A stretch of 64,000 nt of DNA, taken from NCBI GenBank assembly GCA_001657295.1, contig LYSW01000001.1, forward strand, positions 62,001 to 126,000, given 5' to 3'. Made by a program: the position numbers and the translations under genes. A model generated the notes under the pieces. It made no database searches and was not told the DNA's origin. It saw nothing but the letters and a program-made list of their open reading frames with translations. The DNA comes from Oceanicaulis sp. BBD 1991-10. GTDB lineage: Bacteria; Pseudomonadota; Alphaproteobacteria; Caulobacterales; Maricaulaceae. Shown in pieces: positions 8,815 through 18,393 of this stretch; within the stretch, counting starts at the first letter, position 1; each line of letters opens with the position of its first letter.

Positions 8815-10053
8815 ATGAAATGGGTATTGCGGATCGGTTCGGGCCTTCTGGGCGCGGTGTTGGTGTTCGTGATCGTGCTCGCAGGATGGTGGGCGGCCGC
8901 GACCCAGCTTGGCTGGCGCGACATGCCGGCCGGACCGGCGCCCGCCCGGAGCGAGGTCTATGACCCTCGGTTCGACGCAGCGGGTGAAGCGGCTGTCGCG
9001 GCGCTCGAACGGATGCGCGGCGCCCACGGCGTGCCTGGCGCGACCGCGGCCGTCAGCCTTGACGGCGAGCTGGTGTGGGCCGGTGCGGTCGGCTGGTCTG
9101 ATTTGGAGGCGGAAACGCCGATGACGCCCGATGCGATCATGCGGATCGGATCGACCTCCAAGGCGATGACTTCGACCGTGCTGGCGCGCCTTGCCGATGC
9201 CGGGGCGCTGGCGATCACCGATACGGTCGCGGACCACGCCGCTCCGCTCAATCCGGACTGGGGGCCGCTCCAGCTCTACCGGCTGATGTCCCATACGGCG
9301 GGGTTTCCCGGCTATGAGGAGAACACCGATTTTCCCGACAGTATCGATACGCTGCGCATGCGCGGCAGCTATGCCAGCGTCGAGCAGGGGCTCAGCCTGG
9401 TGGATGAATCGGCGATGCTCCACGGGCATGGGGCGGCGTATCACTATTCCAGCTTTGACGTGAATGTCGCCGCCTGGACCGCGGTTGAGGCGACGCAGAC
9501 CAGCTTCCCGGACTTGCTGCGTGCGAGCATCCGCGAGCCGCTGAATCTGGAAACGCCCCTGCCCGGCGATCACGGCGCGCCTCATCCCGACCAGTCGGTC
9601 TTCTACGAAATTCGCGGCGGCGATCAGGTCCGCGTCTGGCCGCGCACGGATGTCAGCCAGCGCTGGCCGGGGGGCGGGCTGGTCTCCCGCTCCCGCGACC
9701 TGGTGGTCATCGCCGGGGCCTGGCTGAAGGACGACTTCATCGCGCCGGACACGCGCGCGCTGTTCTGGACGCCGGTGACTTTGAACGACGGGTCGGTCAA
9801 TCCGGAGAATTACGCGATCGGCTGGCGCGTCGGCGTGAACACGACGCGCTTTGGCGAGGACCGCCCCACGCCCTGGGCGCACCATGGCGGGGTGAGCCGC
9901 GGCGCGATGAGCTGGCTGGTGGTCTATCCGGATCTGGGGCTGTCCGTCGCGGTGAACATCAACACCAACACGGCTGAATTCGGCGACTTCGCGAGCGCTG
10001 AGCCGGAGATCACCCGGGCCTTCGCCGAAGCCGCAGGACGCGCCCCGGGCTAG
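8815..10053 (+). CDS. Serine hydrolase, beta-lactamase/class C family
   Basis: A 412-aa protein with an N-terminal membrane anchor (about residues 5-28). The penicillin-binding/beta-lactamase fold is marked by SxxK as STSK at residues 113-116, a Tyr-Ser motif within YHYSS, and HHGG near residue 362 in place of KTG. Such proteins act in the periplasm as esterases, peptidases or rarely beta-lactamases. The ATG at 8815 has GGAGGG upstream and is chosen over an upstream start at 8719 that would overlap the previous gene. Substrate unknown. It overlaps the convergent MAPEG gene by four bases. Confidence 0.88.
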   Translation: MKWVLRIGSGLLGAVLVFVIVLAGWWAAATQLGWRDMPAGPAPARSEVYDPRFDAAGEAAVAALERMRGAHGVPGATAAVSLDGELVWAGAVGWSDLEAETPMTPDAIMRIGSTSKAMTSTVLARLADAGALAITDTVADHAAPLNPDWGPLQLYRLMSHTAGFPGYEENTDFPDSIDTLRMRGSYASVEQGLSLVDESAMLHGHGAAYHYSSFDVNVAAWTAVEATQTSFPDLLRASIREPLNLETPLPGDHGAPHPDQSVFYEIRGGDQVRVWPRTDVSQRWPGGGLVSRSRDLVVIAGAWLKDDFIAPDTRALFWTPVTLNDGSVNPENYAIGWRVGVNTTRFGEDRPTPWAHHGGVSRGAMSWLVVYPDLGLSVAVNINTNTAEFGDFASAEPEITRAFAEAAGRAPG

Positions 10054-10469
10054 CCGAACAGCGCCAGCAGATTGCGGACGCCGATCGCAAACAGGCAGAT
10101 CGAGGCGAACAAAAACAGCGCGAAGCGCACGGGGATGAAGTTCACCATCGCCTGGAAGAGCGAGTGCGCGATCCGCAGCGCCACATAGCCCCAGGCCAGC
10201 GCCACATTGAGCGGGTCCGCAACGCCGACCAGATGGCTGTAGATGCACAAGGCGTAGAACAGCACCGGCTGCTCGTGCAGGTGATTATAATTGTCCGCGA
10301 TCTGCCGGACCGAACGCGGCAGCACGTCCATCTCCGATTTCTCGCGCATCTTCGCAGCGTCGATGCCCGCCTTCTGCATCGCCGGAATGCGCGTGGCGTA
10401 CATCCAGATCCACATCACCAGCGTCCAGCTGATCAGGATCAAGACCGGCGTCATCATGGATTGAAACAT
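10050..10469 (-). CDS. MAPEG-family membrane protein
   Basis: A 139-aa four-helix membrane protein. Helices are visible at residues 5-25, 65-85, 90-110 and 115-135, with the MAPEG hallmark NYNHLHEQPVLFYAL (loop plus helix 2). MAPEG proteins are glutathione-dependent enzymes or orphan relatives, and the bacterial substrate is unknown. The neighbours give no pathway. Confidence 0.85.
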   Translation of the reverse strand: MFQSMMTPVLILISWTLVMWIWMYATRIPAMQKAGIDAAKMREKSEMDVLPRSVRQIADNYNHLHEQPVLFYALCIYSHLVGVADPLNVALAWGYVALRIAHSLFQAMVNFIPVRFALFLFASICLFAIGVRNLLALFG

Positions 10470-10723
10470 GCTCGTCCTCCCCCAGGGCGCAAGATGCGCC
10501 GCTTTTCGCCAAGCCTAATCCCGAGTCCGCCTGCGGCGCCAAGCCCGCCGCACAAGCCATCGCGCTTCCCCGATTGGAAATCGGTGTGCGCATTCTCCTT
10601 TTGAACCAGGTATTTATCACTCTATAGTTGCATATTCTTCCCCGCCAAGTTACCCTAAAGCCTGCATGGATAATTGAGGCTGGCCCTCAGGGGCCGGTCG
10701 TTTGGCTTGGGGGCCGCAGACCC

Positions 10724-13621
10724 GTGACGATCCGTTTTTCCTTGCTCGCAATTATTGGTCTCGCCGGCGCGGCGCTGCTCGCCGGCTGTGATGATCGAAC
10801 CGCGCCCGACACTTCCCTCCCGCCGGATGCGACGGGCGGCGGCCCGCTCGCCGCGCCGGACCGCGGCGCCTATCTGAGCGATGCCGGCGGCCGGGTGGTG
10901 AGCGCCATCGAGGCCGGCGGTTCGCTGGAGGTGGGCGTCAACGGCCTGCAGGCCGGACGCGCCTATGATGTCGTTCTCACGCTCGAGGAGGAATTGATCT
11001 CATTCTCCCGCCTCGCCGCCGACGGCGAAGGCGTGATCGCGCCCTTCCATCTCTGGTTCCAGGGCGGCGTCGTGGGTTGCGCCGAGCGCGTGCCCGACGA
11101 GCTGGGACCGTTTCAGTTCCGCACCTTCGATGAGGCGGAAACCGCCATGGCGGGCCGTGAACTGACGCTGGCGGTCTATGAGGCGGGCGCTCAGCGCGCC
11201 GAAGCGGCCGCGCGGGAGCCGGTCATGCGCATCCCGGTGCCGGTCCTGCCCAGCCGGGCGCCGACGATTTATCCCTCGGACGCGGAAGGCTGCCTCATCA
11301 ACAGTTCGGAGACCGGGACGAGCGACATGTATGTCAGCGGCCGCGGCTTCCAGCCCGGCCAGACGATCGAAGTCTCGGTGGTGAATAATCAGCGGCGCTG
11401 GCGGGTCGGCGACCCGGTGACGGACGTCACAGGCACGCTGGGCGGGCACGCCCCGGTGACCGCGCGCGCGGACGAGGCGGGCCGCTTCACGATTAATGTC
11501 TGGCCGCGCGACGCCCAACGCCGCGGCGCGTTCGACGTGATCGCCCGCCCGATCGACGCGGCGGGCGCGACGCCGGACGCCGGCGCGCCCCTGCGCGATA
11601 TCGATTTCGCGCCCTTCGCCTCGGATACGGCGTTGATCCTCTTTCTCTATTATCCGCCAGGCAACGGCCAAATGGACATCGCCGGCCGGCCGGTCGGAGG
11701 CTTTCCCTATTTTGAGTTTTCCGACGCCTTCTCCCGGACGGGCGATCCGGTCTGGGGCGCGGTGGACCCCACCTATATCCCGGTCGGTCACGCCGCGGGG
11801 GACTACGCGGCCTATTATGTCGTCGACCACCGCGACGCATTGGGGTGGGGGGCGGACACCAGCCTGACCGACGTCACCGGCGTCGTCGAGATTCAAAGGG
11901 TCAAGGCCGGGTGCATCAACGGCACCGACCGCATCATCTGGAATGCGCCGCTGGTCAACGGCGCGTATGACGTGGTGGTCAATTTCGGCTCGACGCCAGC
12001 CGCGGCTCTCGCGGATTTTGTCGATGACTTCACCTATGACGCCGCCAGCGATTTTCTCGACGGCGGCGTGCAGGTGGGCTTCCGGGTCGGCGAAGACCCC
12101 TTCACGCCGGGCGCCTTCGATGTCGGGCAAGCGGTCTATAATTTTGAGGACGCGCTCTGGCTGTCAGACCGGGTCACCAGTCACTGGCGCGTCAACCAGC
12201 CTCCGGGCACGCCGACGGTCGATCTGCGCGCCGTCGTGCGCTACCCGGCGAGCTCCGCGGGGGTGGAGACGCCGGTCGCCCCGGGCAGTCATCCCATCTT
12301 CCTCATCCAGCATGGCAATCACTGGATTTGCGGTCCGGGCGATCTGACCAATCACGCCAGCTGCCCGGTGGCGAGCCGGACCCCGAACCACGAAGGATAT
12401 ATGAATCTGCTCGACCTTCTGGCGAGCCACGGCGTGATCGCCGTATCGATCGACGCCTTCGATCTGACCGGTCCGTATGAACCCCAATGGATCGAGGAGC
12501 GCGGCGATCTCATCCTGGCGCATCTGGAGTTCTGGGCTCAGCTGCACTCCGCGGGCAGCTACCCGGCCTATAGCGATCCGTTCAGCGGCCTGTTCAGCGG
12601 CGCCGTTGATTTCTCGCGCATCTCCGTCAGCGGTCATTCGCGCGGCGGCGAAGCCTCGGTGGCCGCCTGGTCGCGCGATTCCCTGAGACCGCCGGCGAAC
12701 CAGTTCGATATCGGATCGGTCAGCTCCATCGCGCCGGTCGATGCGCTGGCCGGACCCGCGTATAATCTCAACGACGTGCCTTACTTCGTCATCCTGCCGG
12801 CGGCCGACGGGGACGTGGATAATCTGCAAGGCGCGCGGATTTATGACCGCGCCGGTCTGGGTGTCGACGCCATGAAGAGCGGCGTGCACATCTATGGCGC
12901 CAATCACGCCTTCTTCAATACGGTCTGGGCGATGACGGGAGACGAAGCGACCGTGCCGCGCGATGACTTCATTGCGGCCAACGACCAGCAGCGCCTGGGC
13001 GAATCCCTGCTCGCGGCATTCACCCGCATCCATCTCACGGGCGACACGATTTACGAGAACCTGATGCGCGGGGACATGCCCTTCCCGTCATTATCCGGCT
13101 TCAAGATTTACTATTTCCATCATGAAGCGAACAATCTGGTTCTTGAAACCGGCGCCGGCGCCGGCGCGCCGAACGGCGCCATTACGGCCGGCAGCGTCGC
13201 GGGCCCCTCGGTCCATGTCAGCACGGCGCTGGATATCGAGTGGACCGCGAACACGGCGCGCTACACCTATAACGCCCCCGGCACGATTGATGTGACCGGC
13301 TTCGAAGTGCTGTCCTTCCGCGCCTCCCAGACCCAAGGTGGGCTGAACGCCGCAGGAGATCTGGAGTTTCGCGCCGTCTTGAGCGACGGAAGCGATGAGC
13401 GCGCCATCTATACCGGCCGCTTCGACGCCATTCCCGAACAATATGACCACCCCGATTACGCATCCGACCACAGCGTGATGACCACGGTGCGCATTCCGCT
13501 GCACGCCTTCATCATCAATAATTCCAATGTGGACCTGACGGCGGTCGACAGTGTCGAGCTGCGCTTCTCAAACACCAGCCAAGGCGAGATCATCATCGAT
13601 GACATCGAATTCTCCCGCTAA
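10724..13621 (+). CDS. Large lipoprotein with alpha/beta-hydrolase domain and C-terminal beta domain
   Basis: About 965 aa from a GTG at 10724, which puts a clean lipoprotein signal first (TIRFSLLAIIGLAGAALLAGC; Cys in LAGC). An upstream TTG at 10628 would bury that signal. Residues about 30-480 are beta-rich and unassigned. The hydrolase core follows with HPIFLIQHGNHW and the nucleophile elbow GHSRGGE (Ser about 639). The last about 130 residues look like a jelly-roll sugar-binding or complex-I-intermediate-type domain ending IIIDDIEFSR. It is likely an envelope-anchored esterase or polysaccharide-acting hydrolase. The next lipoprotein gene overlaps its 3' end. Confidence 0.8.
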   Translation: MTIRFSLLAIIGLAGAALLAGCDDRTAPDTSLPPDATGGGPLAAPDRGAYLSDAGGRVVSAIEAGGSLEVGVNGLQAGRAYDVVLTLEEELISFSRLAADGEGVIAPFHLWFQGGVVGCAERVPDELGPFQFRTFDEAETAMAGRELTLAVYEAGAQRAEAAAREPVMRIPVPVLPSRAPTIYPSDAEGCLINSSETGTSDMYVSGRGFQPGQTIEVSVVNNQRRWRVGDPVTDVTGTLGGHAPVTARADEAGRFTINVWPRDAQRRGAFDVIARPIDAAGATPDAGAPLRDIDFAPFASDTALILFLYYPPGNGQMDIAGRPVGGFPYFEFSDAFSRTGDPVWGAVDPTYIPVGHAAGDYAAYYVVDHRDALGWGADTSLTDVTGVVEIQRVKAGCINGTDRIIWNAPLVNGAYDVVVNFGSTPAAALADFVDDFTYDAASDFLDGGVQVGFRVGEDPFTPGAFDVGQAVYNFEDALWLSDRVTSHWRVNQPPGTPTVDLRAVVRYPASSAGVETPVAPGSHPIFLIQHGNHWICGPGDLTNHASCPVASRTPNHEGYMNLLDLLASHGVIAVSIDAFDLTGPYEPQWIEERGDLILAHLEFWAQLHSAGSYPAYSDPFSGLFSGAVDFSRISVSGHSRGGEASVAAWSRDSLRPPANQFDIGSVSSIAPVDALAGPAYNLNDVPYFVILPAADGDVDNLQGARIYDRAGLGVDAMKSGVHIYGANHAFFNTVWAMTGDEATVPRDDFIAANDQQRLGESLLAAFTRIHLTGDTIYENLMRGDMPFPSLSGFKIYYFHHEANNLVLETGAGAGAPNGAITAGSVAGPSVHVSTALDIEWTANTARYTYNAPGTIDVTGFEVLSFRASQTQGGLNAAGDLEFRAVLSDGSDERAIYTGRFDAIPEQYDHPDYASDHSVMTTVRIPLHAFIINNSNVDLTAVDSVELRFSNTSQGEIIIDDIEFSR

Positions 13622-14153
13622 GCGCCGCGCCGCCCTGCCCGCCGCCCTGTTCGCCGCCGCCCTGCTGGCCGCCTGCTCCCAGGAGGTGGCGCCTCAACCT
13701 GCTCACGCAACGCCCAGCGCCGCGCCGGCGCCGGCGCTGGACCGCCCCACCGGCGAACCTGTGGGCGACGCCTTCCCCGATCCGGGTCGGTCGGTGATTG
13801 TCGAGGCCGTCGCGGAGGCGGTCTCGCGCGATGATGAACGTCTGATCGCCATCGTCCATCAGGACGATCTGGCCGGGCTGGAGCGCGCCTTGCTCTTCAC
13901 GGTTCAGGTCGCAGAGCCCTTTGACGCGGTCGCCCGCACCGCCTCGCCGGTGATCGTGGTTGACGGAACGCCGCTGACCAACACCGTGCTGGGCCCGGAG
14001 CGTGTCGTCCTGCAGGCTGTCTGGCTCTCCCCGGGTCAGCGCGAGGGCCGCGTCCGGGTTCAGACCGGCTGGTTCGGATCTCTCGAACGGACGATCAGCG
14101 AGCCGGTCGTCATCTCGGCGCCGGGCGGCGGGCCGAGCCCGGACCCGCAATAG
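13599..14153 (+). CDS. Small lipoprotein of unknown function
   Basis: 184 aa. The ATG at 13599 lies inside the 3' end of the preceding lipoprotein gene (23-base overlap) with AAGGCGAG upstream, pointing to translational coupling. The signal ends with lipobox LLAACS. The mature part is a beta-rich domain with no motif I recognise (for example VVLQAVWLSPGQREGRV). Coupling suggests it partners the large hydrolase lipoprotein. Confidence 0.7.
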   Translation: MTSNSPAKRRAALPAALFAAALLAACSQEVAPQPAHATPSAAPAPALDRPTGEPVGDAFPDPGRSVIVEAVAEAVSRDDERLIAIVHQDDLAGLERALLFTVQVAEPFDAVARTASPVIVVDGTPLTNTVLGPERVVLQAVWLSPGQREGRVRVQTGWFGSLERTISEPVVISAPGGGPSPDPQ

Positions 14154-14268
14154 CCTGCGCCTGCCTGCACGACGGGCGACCACCCGTTGAGCGCGCCCGC
14201 CAATTAGCACTTGCACAATTGTGGTTTTCGCCGACCATGACGCCGGGGGCGTCTTGGGCGGCAGGCAT

Positions 14269-15105
14269 ATGGGGTCTCAACGGCTGACGAGTCTTTTCAT
14301 CTGCGGCGCCGGTCATTCCGGCTCCACATTGCTGGGCATGGTGCTGGGCGGCGTGCGTGGCGGATTCTATATCGGCGAAGGCGCCAAGATCCGTTATCTC
14401 CACGACCCCCAAAAGCCCCTGCGCAAACGCGCCTGCAAGATTTGCGGCGAGGCTTGCCCGGTTTGGTCCGGCTTCGCCTGGGACGGCGCCGCGCCGCCGC
14501 ACGCCGCCATCGCGGCTCATGTGGGCGCCGAGACGATTGTGGATTCCACAAAAGATCCCGACTGGATCACCGCCCGGGCGGAGGAGACCCGCGCCGGCGG
14601 CGGCGCGGCGGGTCTGGTTTTTCTGCAACGCGACGGGCGCGCCGTGGTCAATTCGCGGCTGCGCAAATATCCCGACCGGGACCCGGAGGCGCAGATCAAT
14701 CAATGGGCCGGCCAGATGGCGCGCGCCCGCGCGCTTTTCGAACGCTTCGAAGGCCGCAAGGCGCAGCTTCGATATGAAGCCTTCGCCACCGCGCCGGAGC
14801 AAGAAATCCGCCGGCTCTGCACGTCGTTGGGACTCGAGTTCCGCCGCGACATGCTGGCCTTTCGCGCGCGCGACCATCATCCGCTGGGCGGCAATACCGG
14901 CACGCAATTCGTCGCCGCAGGTGCACGCCGCGCCGCCACGAAGAGCGGCTCCATCCAGCTGACCGATCGCACCCGCAGCTATTATCGCGACCATCCCGGC
15001 GACATCCGGCTGGATTTGCGATGGCGAGACGAGATGAGCCCGGAGCATCTGGCGCTGTTTGAAACGCGCGCCGGCGGGCTCAACCAGGATTTCAAATGGG
15101 ATTGA
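14269..15105 (+). CDS. Sulfotransferase family protein
   Basis: 278 aa. The PAPS 5'-phosphosulfate loop is GAGHSGSTLLG at the N-terminus, and a 3'-phosphate-binding strand follows in VFLQRDGRAVVNS. A Cys-rich patch (CKICGEACPVW) lies between them, seen in some bacterial sulfotransferases of this kind. ATG 14269 is preferred to a GTG at 14221, which has no ribosome site. It is expected to move sulfate from PAPS to a sugar or lipid. The next gene, a fusion with a second sulfotransferase domain, starts five bases later. Confidence 0.85.
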   Translation: MGSQRLTSLFICGAGHSGSTLLGMVLGGVRGGFYIGEGAKIRYLHDPQKPLRKRACKICGEACPVWSGFAWDGAAPPHAAIAAHVGAETIVDSTKDPDWITARAEETRAGGGAAGLVFLQRDGRAVVNSRLRKYPDRDPEAQINQWAGQMARARALFERFEGRKAQLRYEAFATAPEQEIRRLCTSLGLEFRRDMLAFRARDHHPLGGNTGTQFVAAGARRAATKSGSIQLTDRTRSYYRDHPGDIRLDLRWRDEMSPEHLALFETRAGGLNQDFKWD

Positions 15106-15109
15106 AACC

Positions 15110-16543
15110 GTGACCAAGATTGATCTTGTTTTCCGCCAGATAGACGAGCGCACGCGCCAGGCGTCGCTGGAGCTGGCCAAACGCCATATCCGGCCGGACC
15201 GCGTGCATGTCATCGATGATGTACGCCCCTTCACCAAATGCGTCGAAGAGATGCTGAAGATCGATCATGACTGCGATTACGTGGTCTATCTCGACGCCGA
15301 CTGCCTGGTCCTGGAAGACATGCGCGGCTTTATCGAGCAGTGCGACGCCGCCTATGTCGACAGCTATGTCAGCGATCGCTTCCGCGGGCGCATCCATTGC
15401 GGGGTGCACATCACCCGGATCGATCTGGTGCGCGCCATGGCGCGGGTCACGCCGCCCGACGACGACATGAAATATGTCCTGCGTCCGGAATCCCGATTGC
15501 GCAATCTGGCCATGAAGCCGCTGCGCATGTCCAAGCAATTCAGAAATTTCGACATCCTGCACGACTATTTTCAGTATAATCGCCACATCTTCATGAAGTA
15601 TGCGCTGCGTGAATTGCGCAGCCGCACCCAGACCCAGCTGCACCGTCTGAAGTCCGCCATGAGCCGCTGGCCCGATCCCACCGGCGCGGGCGAGGTGGAC
15701 GACTTCACCATCGCCCAGATCGCCGTGGACTACGCCCGCGGCCATGTCTCGGACGAAGCATGCCCGGCGGAGACCCACGCCTTCATCGAAACCCTGCCCG
15801 AGCGCGCGGACGCCGAGCTGGCCCGCCATGGCATCCGGGAAAAGGGCGACTTGTCGCTGGGGGATGTCGAAGCCTGGCTGAACGCCAATGAAGACCGGCC
15901 CTATTTCGGCAACAAACCGACCCGCTCGAAGATATTCGGCCTGGGCCTGTCGCGCACCGGAACGCGCTCCCTGACCAGCGCGCTGCAAATCCTGGGTTAT
16001 GACACCTCGCACTATCCCATCGACGAGGACACCTATACCGAGCTGTCCAACGGCCAGTACGATCTCACCCTGCTGAAATACCATGACGGACTGACCGACA
16101 TCACGACGGTTCCCTTCTATCAGCAGCTCGACAAGCACTATCCGGGCAGCAAATTCATTCTGACCGTGCGCGACAGGGAGGGCTGGCTGCGCTCCTGCCG
16201 GAACCACTGGTTCAACCGTCCGGCCTTCAAGGCGACCGAAGACCCGGATGACGAGGTGCACATGCTGATGCGCCAATTCCTCAGATCCTCCGTCTTTGGC
16301 TGCTACAACTTCGTGCCGGAACGCTTCACCTGGGTGTATGAGCGCCATGTCCGCGAGGTGATGAGCTATTTCAAAGACCGGCCGGACGATCTTCTGATCA
16401 TCGACGTCTGCAATGGCGAAGGCTTTGAAAAGCTCGCGCCTTTTCTGGGCCGGGAGATTCCGACCGAACCCTTCCCGCACAAGGGCGCGGTGCTGTCTCA
16501 GCGCGTTGAAGCGGCGAGGGCCGCCAGCGCCGCGGCCGAGTAA
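15110..16543 (+). CDS. Fusion: glycosyltransferase-like domain plus sulfotransferase domain
   Basis: 477 aa from GTG 15110, just after the previous stop; an ATG at 15059 would overlap by 47 bases. The N-terminal half looks like a glycosyltransferase: a conserved start (KIDLVFRQIDERTRQ) and a DxD metal motif in VVYLDADCLVLEDM (Asp62, Asp64). From about residue 270 a sulfotransferase domain begins, with P-loop GLSRTGTRSL (about 278-287) and a 3'-phosphate strand FILTVRDREGWLRS. One chain could thus add a sugar and sulfate it. No signal peptide is present, so it acts in the cytoplasm. The acceptor is unknown. Confidence 0.75.
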   Translation: MTKIDLVFRQIDERTRQASLELAKRHIRPDRVHVIDDVRPFTKCVEEMLKIDHDCDYVVYLDADCLVLEDMRGFIEQCDAAYVDSYVSDRFRGRIHCGVHITRIDLVRAMARVTPPDDDMKYVLRPESRLRNLAMKPLRMSKQFRNFDILHDYFQYNRHIFMKYALRELRSRTQTQLHRLKSAMSRWPDPTGAGEVDDFTIAQIAVDYARGHVSDEACPAETHAFIETLPERADAELARHGIREKGDLSLGDVEAWLNANEDRPYFGNKPTRSKIFGLGLSRTGTRSLTSALQILGYDTSHYPIDEDTYTELSNGQYDLTLLKYHDGLTDITTVPFYQQLDKHYPGSKFILTVRDREGWLRSCRNHWFNRPAFKATEDPDDEVHMLMRQFLRSSVFGCYNFVPERFTWVYERHVREVMSYFKDRPDDLLIIDVCNGEGFEKLAPFLGREIPTEPFPHKGAVLSQRVEAARAASAAAE

Positions 16544-16560
16544 GCCGTCAGGTTGCTCCT

Positions 16561-18390
16561 TTGAGCCCCCTGCCCGACACGCCGATCGAACCGCCGACGC
16601 TGCGTGAGGCGGCGGTCTATGCCGGGCGGGTGATCGGTCTCGCCTGGCGCACCGCGCCCGGCCTGATGGCGGTGATTGCGGGCCTGACCCTGTTCGCCGC
16701 CCTGGCGCCGGCGCTGGCGGCTTATCTGGGCAAGTTGATCATTGACGGCGTGCTCGCCGCCATCGCCGAACCTTCGGACGCGGCCCGCAACGCGGTGATC
16801 GTCTGGGTCGTGCTGGAGGCGGGCCTCTTAGGCCTGCTGCTGGCCGACCGCCGCCTGCTCGCCTTTCAAAAGCGCGTGCTCCACGCTCGCCTGGGCCAGG
16901 CGGTGAGCCGGACGATCTTCACCAAGACGCTGCGTTTTGACTTGCAGACCATTGAAGACGCCGCCGTTCAGCAGCAAATCCTGCTGGCCCGCCAACACGC
17001 CACCTCCCGGCCTTATGGCCTGGTGGTGCGCCTGGTCGAATTCGCTCAGCACGCCATCACGCTGATCAGCTTCGCCGCTGTGCTGGCGACGTTTTCGCCG
17101 TGGCTGGTGGGCCTGGTGGTGCTGGGCGGATTACCGCTATTTCTCAGTGAGAGCCGGTTTTCCGGTGCGGTCTTCAGGCTCTACACCGGCCGCACGCCGG
17201 AGATGCGCCAGCGCAATTATCTGGAAGGCTTGATGTTGTCGGACAGCTCCGCGCCCGAGCGCATCCACGCCCGCGCCGACGCCAATATATTCGCGCGCTA
17301 TCAGCACCTGTTCGACTCGCTGTTCAGCGAGGATATGGCCGCCCACCGCCGCCAGGCCTGGCTGGGCGCAGGCCTGATCAGCGCCGGCAGCCTCGTCTTC
17401 ATCGCCGGCAAGGTGTGGATCGTGCTCGCCGCCATATCGACGACGATCAGCGTCGGCGCCCTGACCATGTATGTCGCCGTGCTCAAGCAGGCGCAGAACA
17501 CGGTCACGGCGCTGCTGACTACGCTCCATGGCGGTTATGAAGACCTGCTCTACGTCTCCAATCTCTACGCCCTGCTCGCCCTGCCGGAGGGCGCGGCGCC
17601 CGGGACCGCTTCCGAGGGCCCCGAGCCCGGCGACGGATATCGGCTGGAGCAGGTGAGCTTCACCTACCCCCTCGCCGAGCGGCCGGCCTTATCTGATGTC
17701 AGCATACATATTCCCGAAGGGATGGCGCTTGGGGTCGCCGGCGCCAACGGCTCGGGCAAGACGACGTTGGTGAAGCTTCTCACAGGGCTCTACACGCCCA
17801 GCAAGGGCCGCATCCTGCTCGACGGCCTGCCGCTGGCGGACTGGTCCCCTGACGCGCTTTACGCCCGCACGGCCGTGCTCTTCCAGCCGTTTCAGCGCTA
17901 TCGCATGACCGCCGGCGACAATATCGCCATGGGCGAAGGCCTGCGTGACACCGACCCGGAGCGCCTGCGTGAAGCAGCGGTCAAAGGCCTCGCCCAGCCC
18001 GTGCTCGACGATCTGCCGGAGGGTCTGGACACCCGCCTTTCCCGGCAATTCCTCGATGGGCGCGAGCTGTCCGGCGGCCAGTGGCAGCGCCTCGCGCTCG
18101 CCCGCGCCATGTTGCGCACGAACGCCCGAACCCTGATCCTGGATGAGCCGACCTCGGCGCTGGATCCGGAAGCGGAAGGCGCCTTCATCCGCGCCGCCTC
18201 GGCGGACGACCGCACGACCATCCTGATCAGCCACCGCCTGGCAAACCTGCGCGGCTCGGACCTGATCCTGGTGCTGGAGAAAGGCGAAATCGTCGAACGC
18301 GGCGATCACGACACCCTGATGGCGAAGGACGGGCGCTATAAGGCGCTGTTCGACGGGCAGGCGGATTTTTACCGGGAGAAAGAGGACTAA
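16561..18390 (+). CDS. ABC exporter, fused permease and ATPase
   Basis: A 609-aa half-transporter. Six membrane segments lie in residues 25-330, then an ATPase with Walker A GANGSGKTT, Q-loop LFQPF, signature LSGGQWQR, Walker B LILDEPTSALD and the H-loop ILISHRL. It belongs to the MsbA/lipid and peptide exporter class. The start is a TTG with only weak ribosome signal, so the first residues are uncertain. It follows the fusion gene by 17 bases and probably exports that cluster's product. It ends three bases from the convergent ispG. Confidence 0.88.
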   Translation: MSPLPDTPIEPPTLREAAVYAGRVIGLAWRTAPGLMAVIAGLTLFAALAPALAAYLGKLIIDGVLAAIAEPSDAARNAVIVWVVLEAGLLGLLLADRRLLAFQKRVLHARLGQAVSRTIFTKTLRFDLQTIEDAAVQQQILLARQHATSRPYGLVVRLVEFAQHAITLISFAAVLATFSPWLVGLVVLGGLPLFLSESRFSGAVFRLYTGRTPEMRQRNYLEGLMLSDSSAPERIHARADANIFARYQHLFDSLFSEDMAAHRRQAWLGAGLISAGSLVFIAGKVWIVLAAISTTISVGALTMYVAVLKQAQNTVTALLTTLHGGYEDLLYVSNLYALLALPEGAAPGTASEGPEPGDGYRLEQVSFTYPLAERPALSDVSIHIPEGMALGVAGANGSGKTTLVKLLTGLYTPSKGRILLDGLPLADWSPDALYARTAVLFQPFQRYRMTAGDNIAMGEGLRDTDPERLREAAVKGLAQPVLDDLPEGLDTRLSRQFLDGRELSGGQWQRLALARAMLRTNARTLILDEPTSALDPEAEGAFIRAASADDRTTILISHRLANLRGSDLILVLEKGEIVERGDHDTLMAKDGRYKALFDGQADFYREKED

Positions 18391-18393
18391 GCC

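Noticed and set aside
8815..10053. Calling the serine hydrolase an antibiotic-resistance beta-lactamase
   Set aside because: Only the fold motifs are present; this class is mostly esterases and peptidases, and the KTG box is replaced by HHGG.
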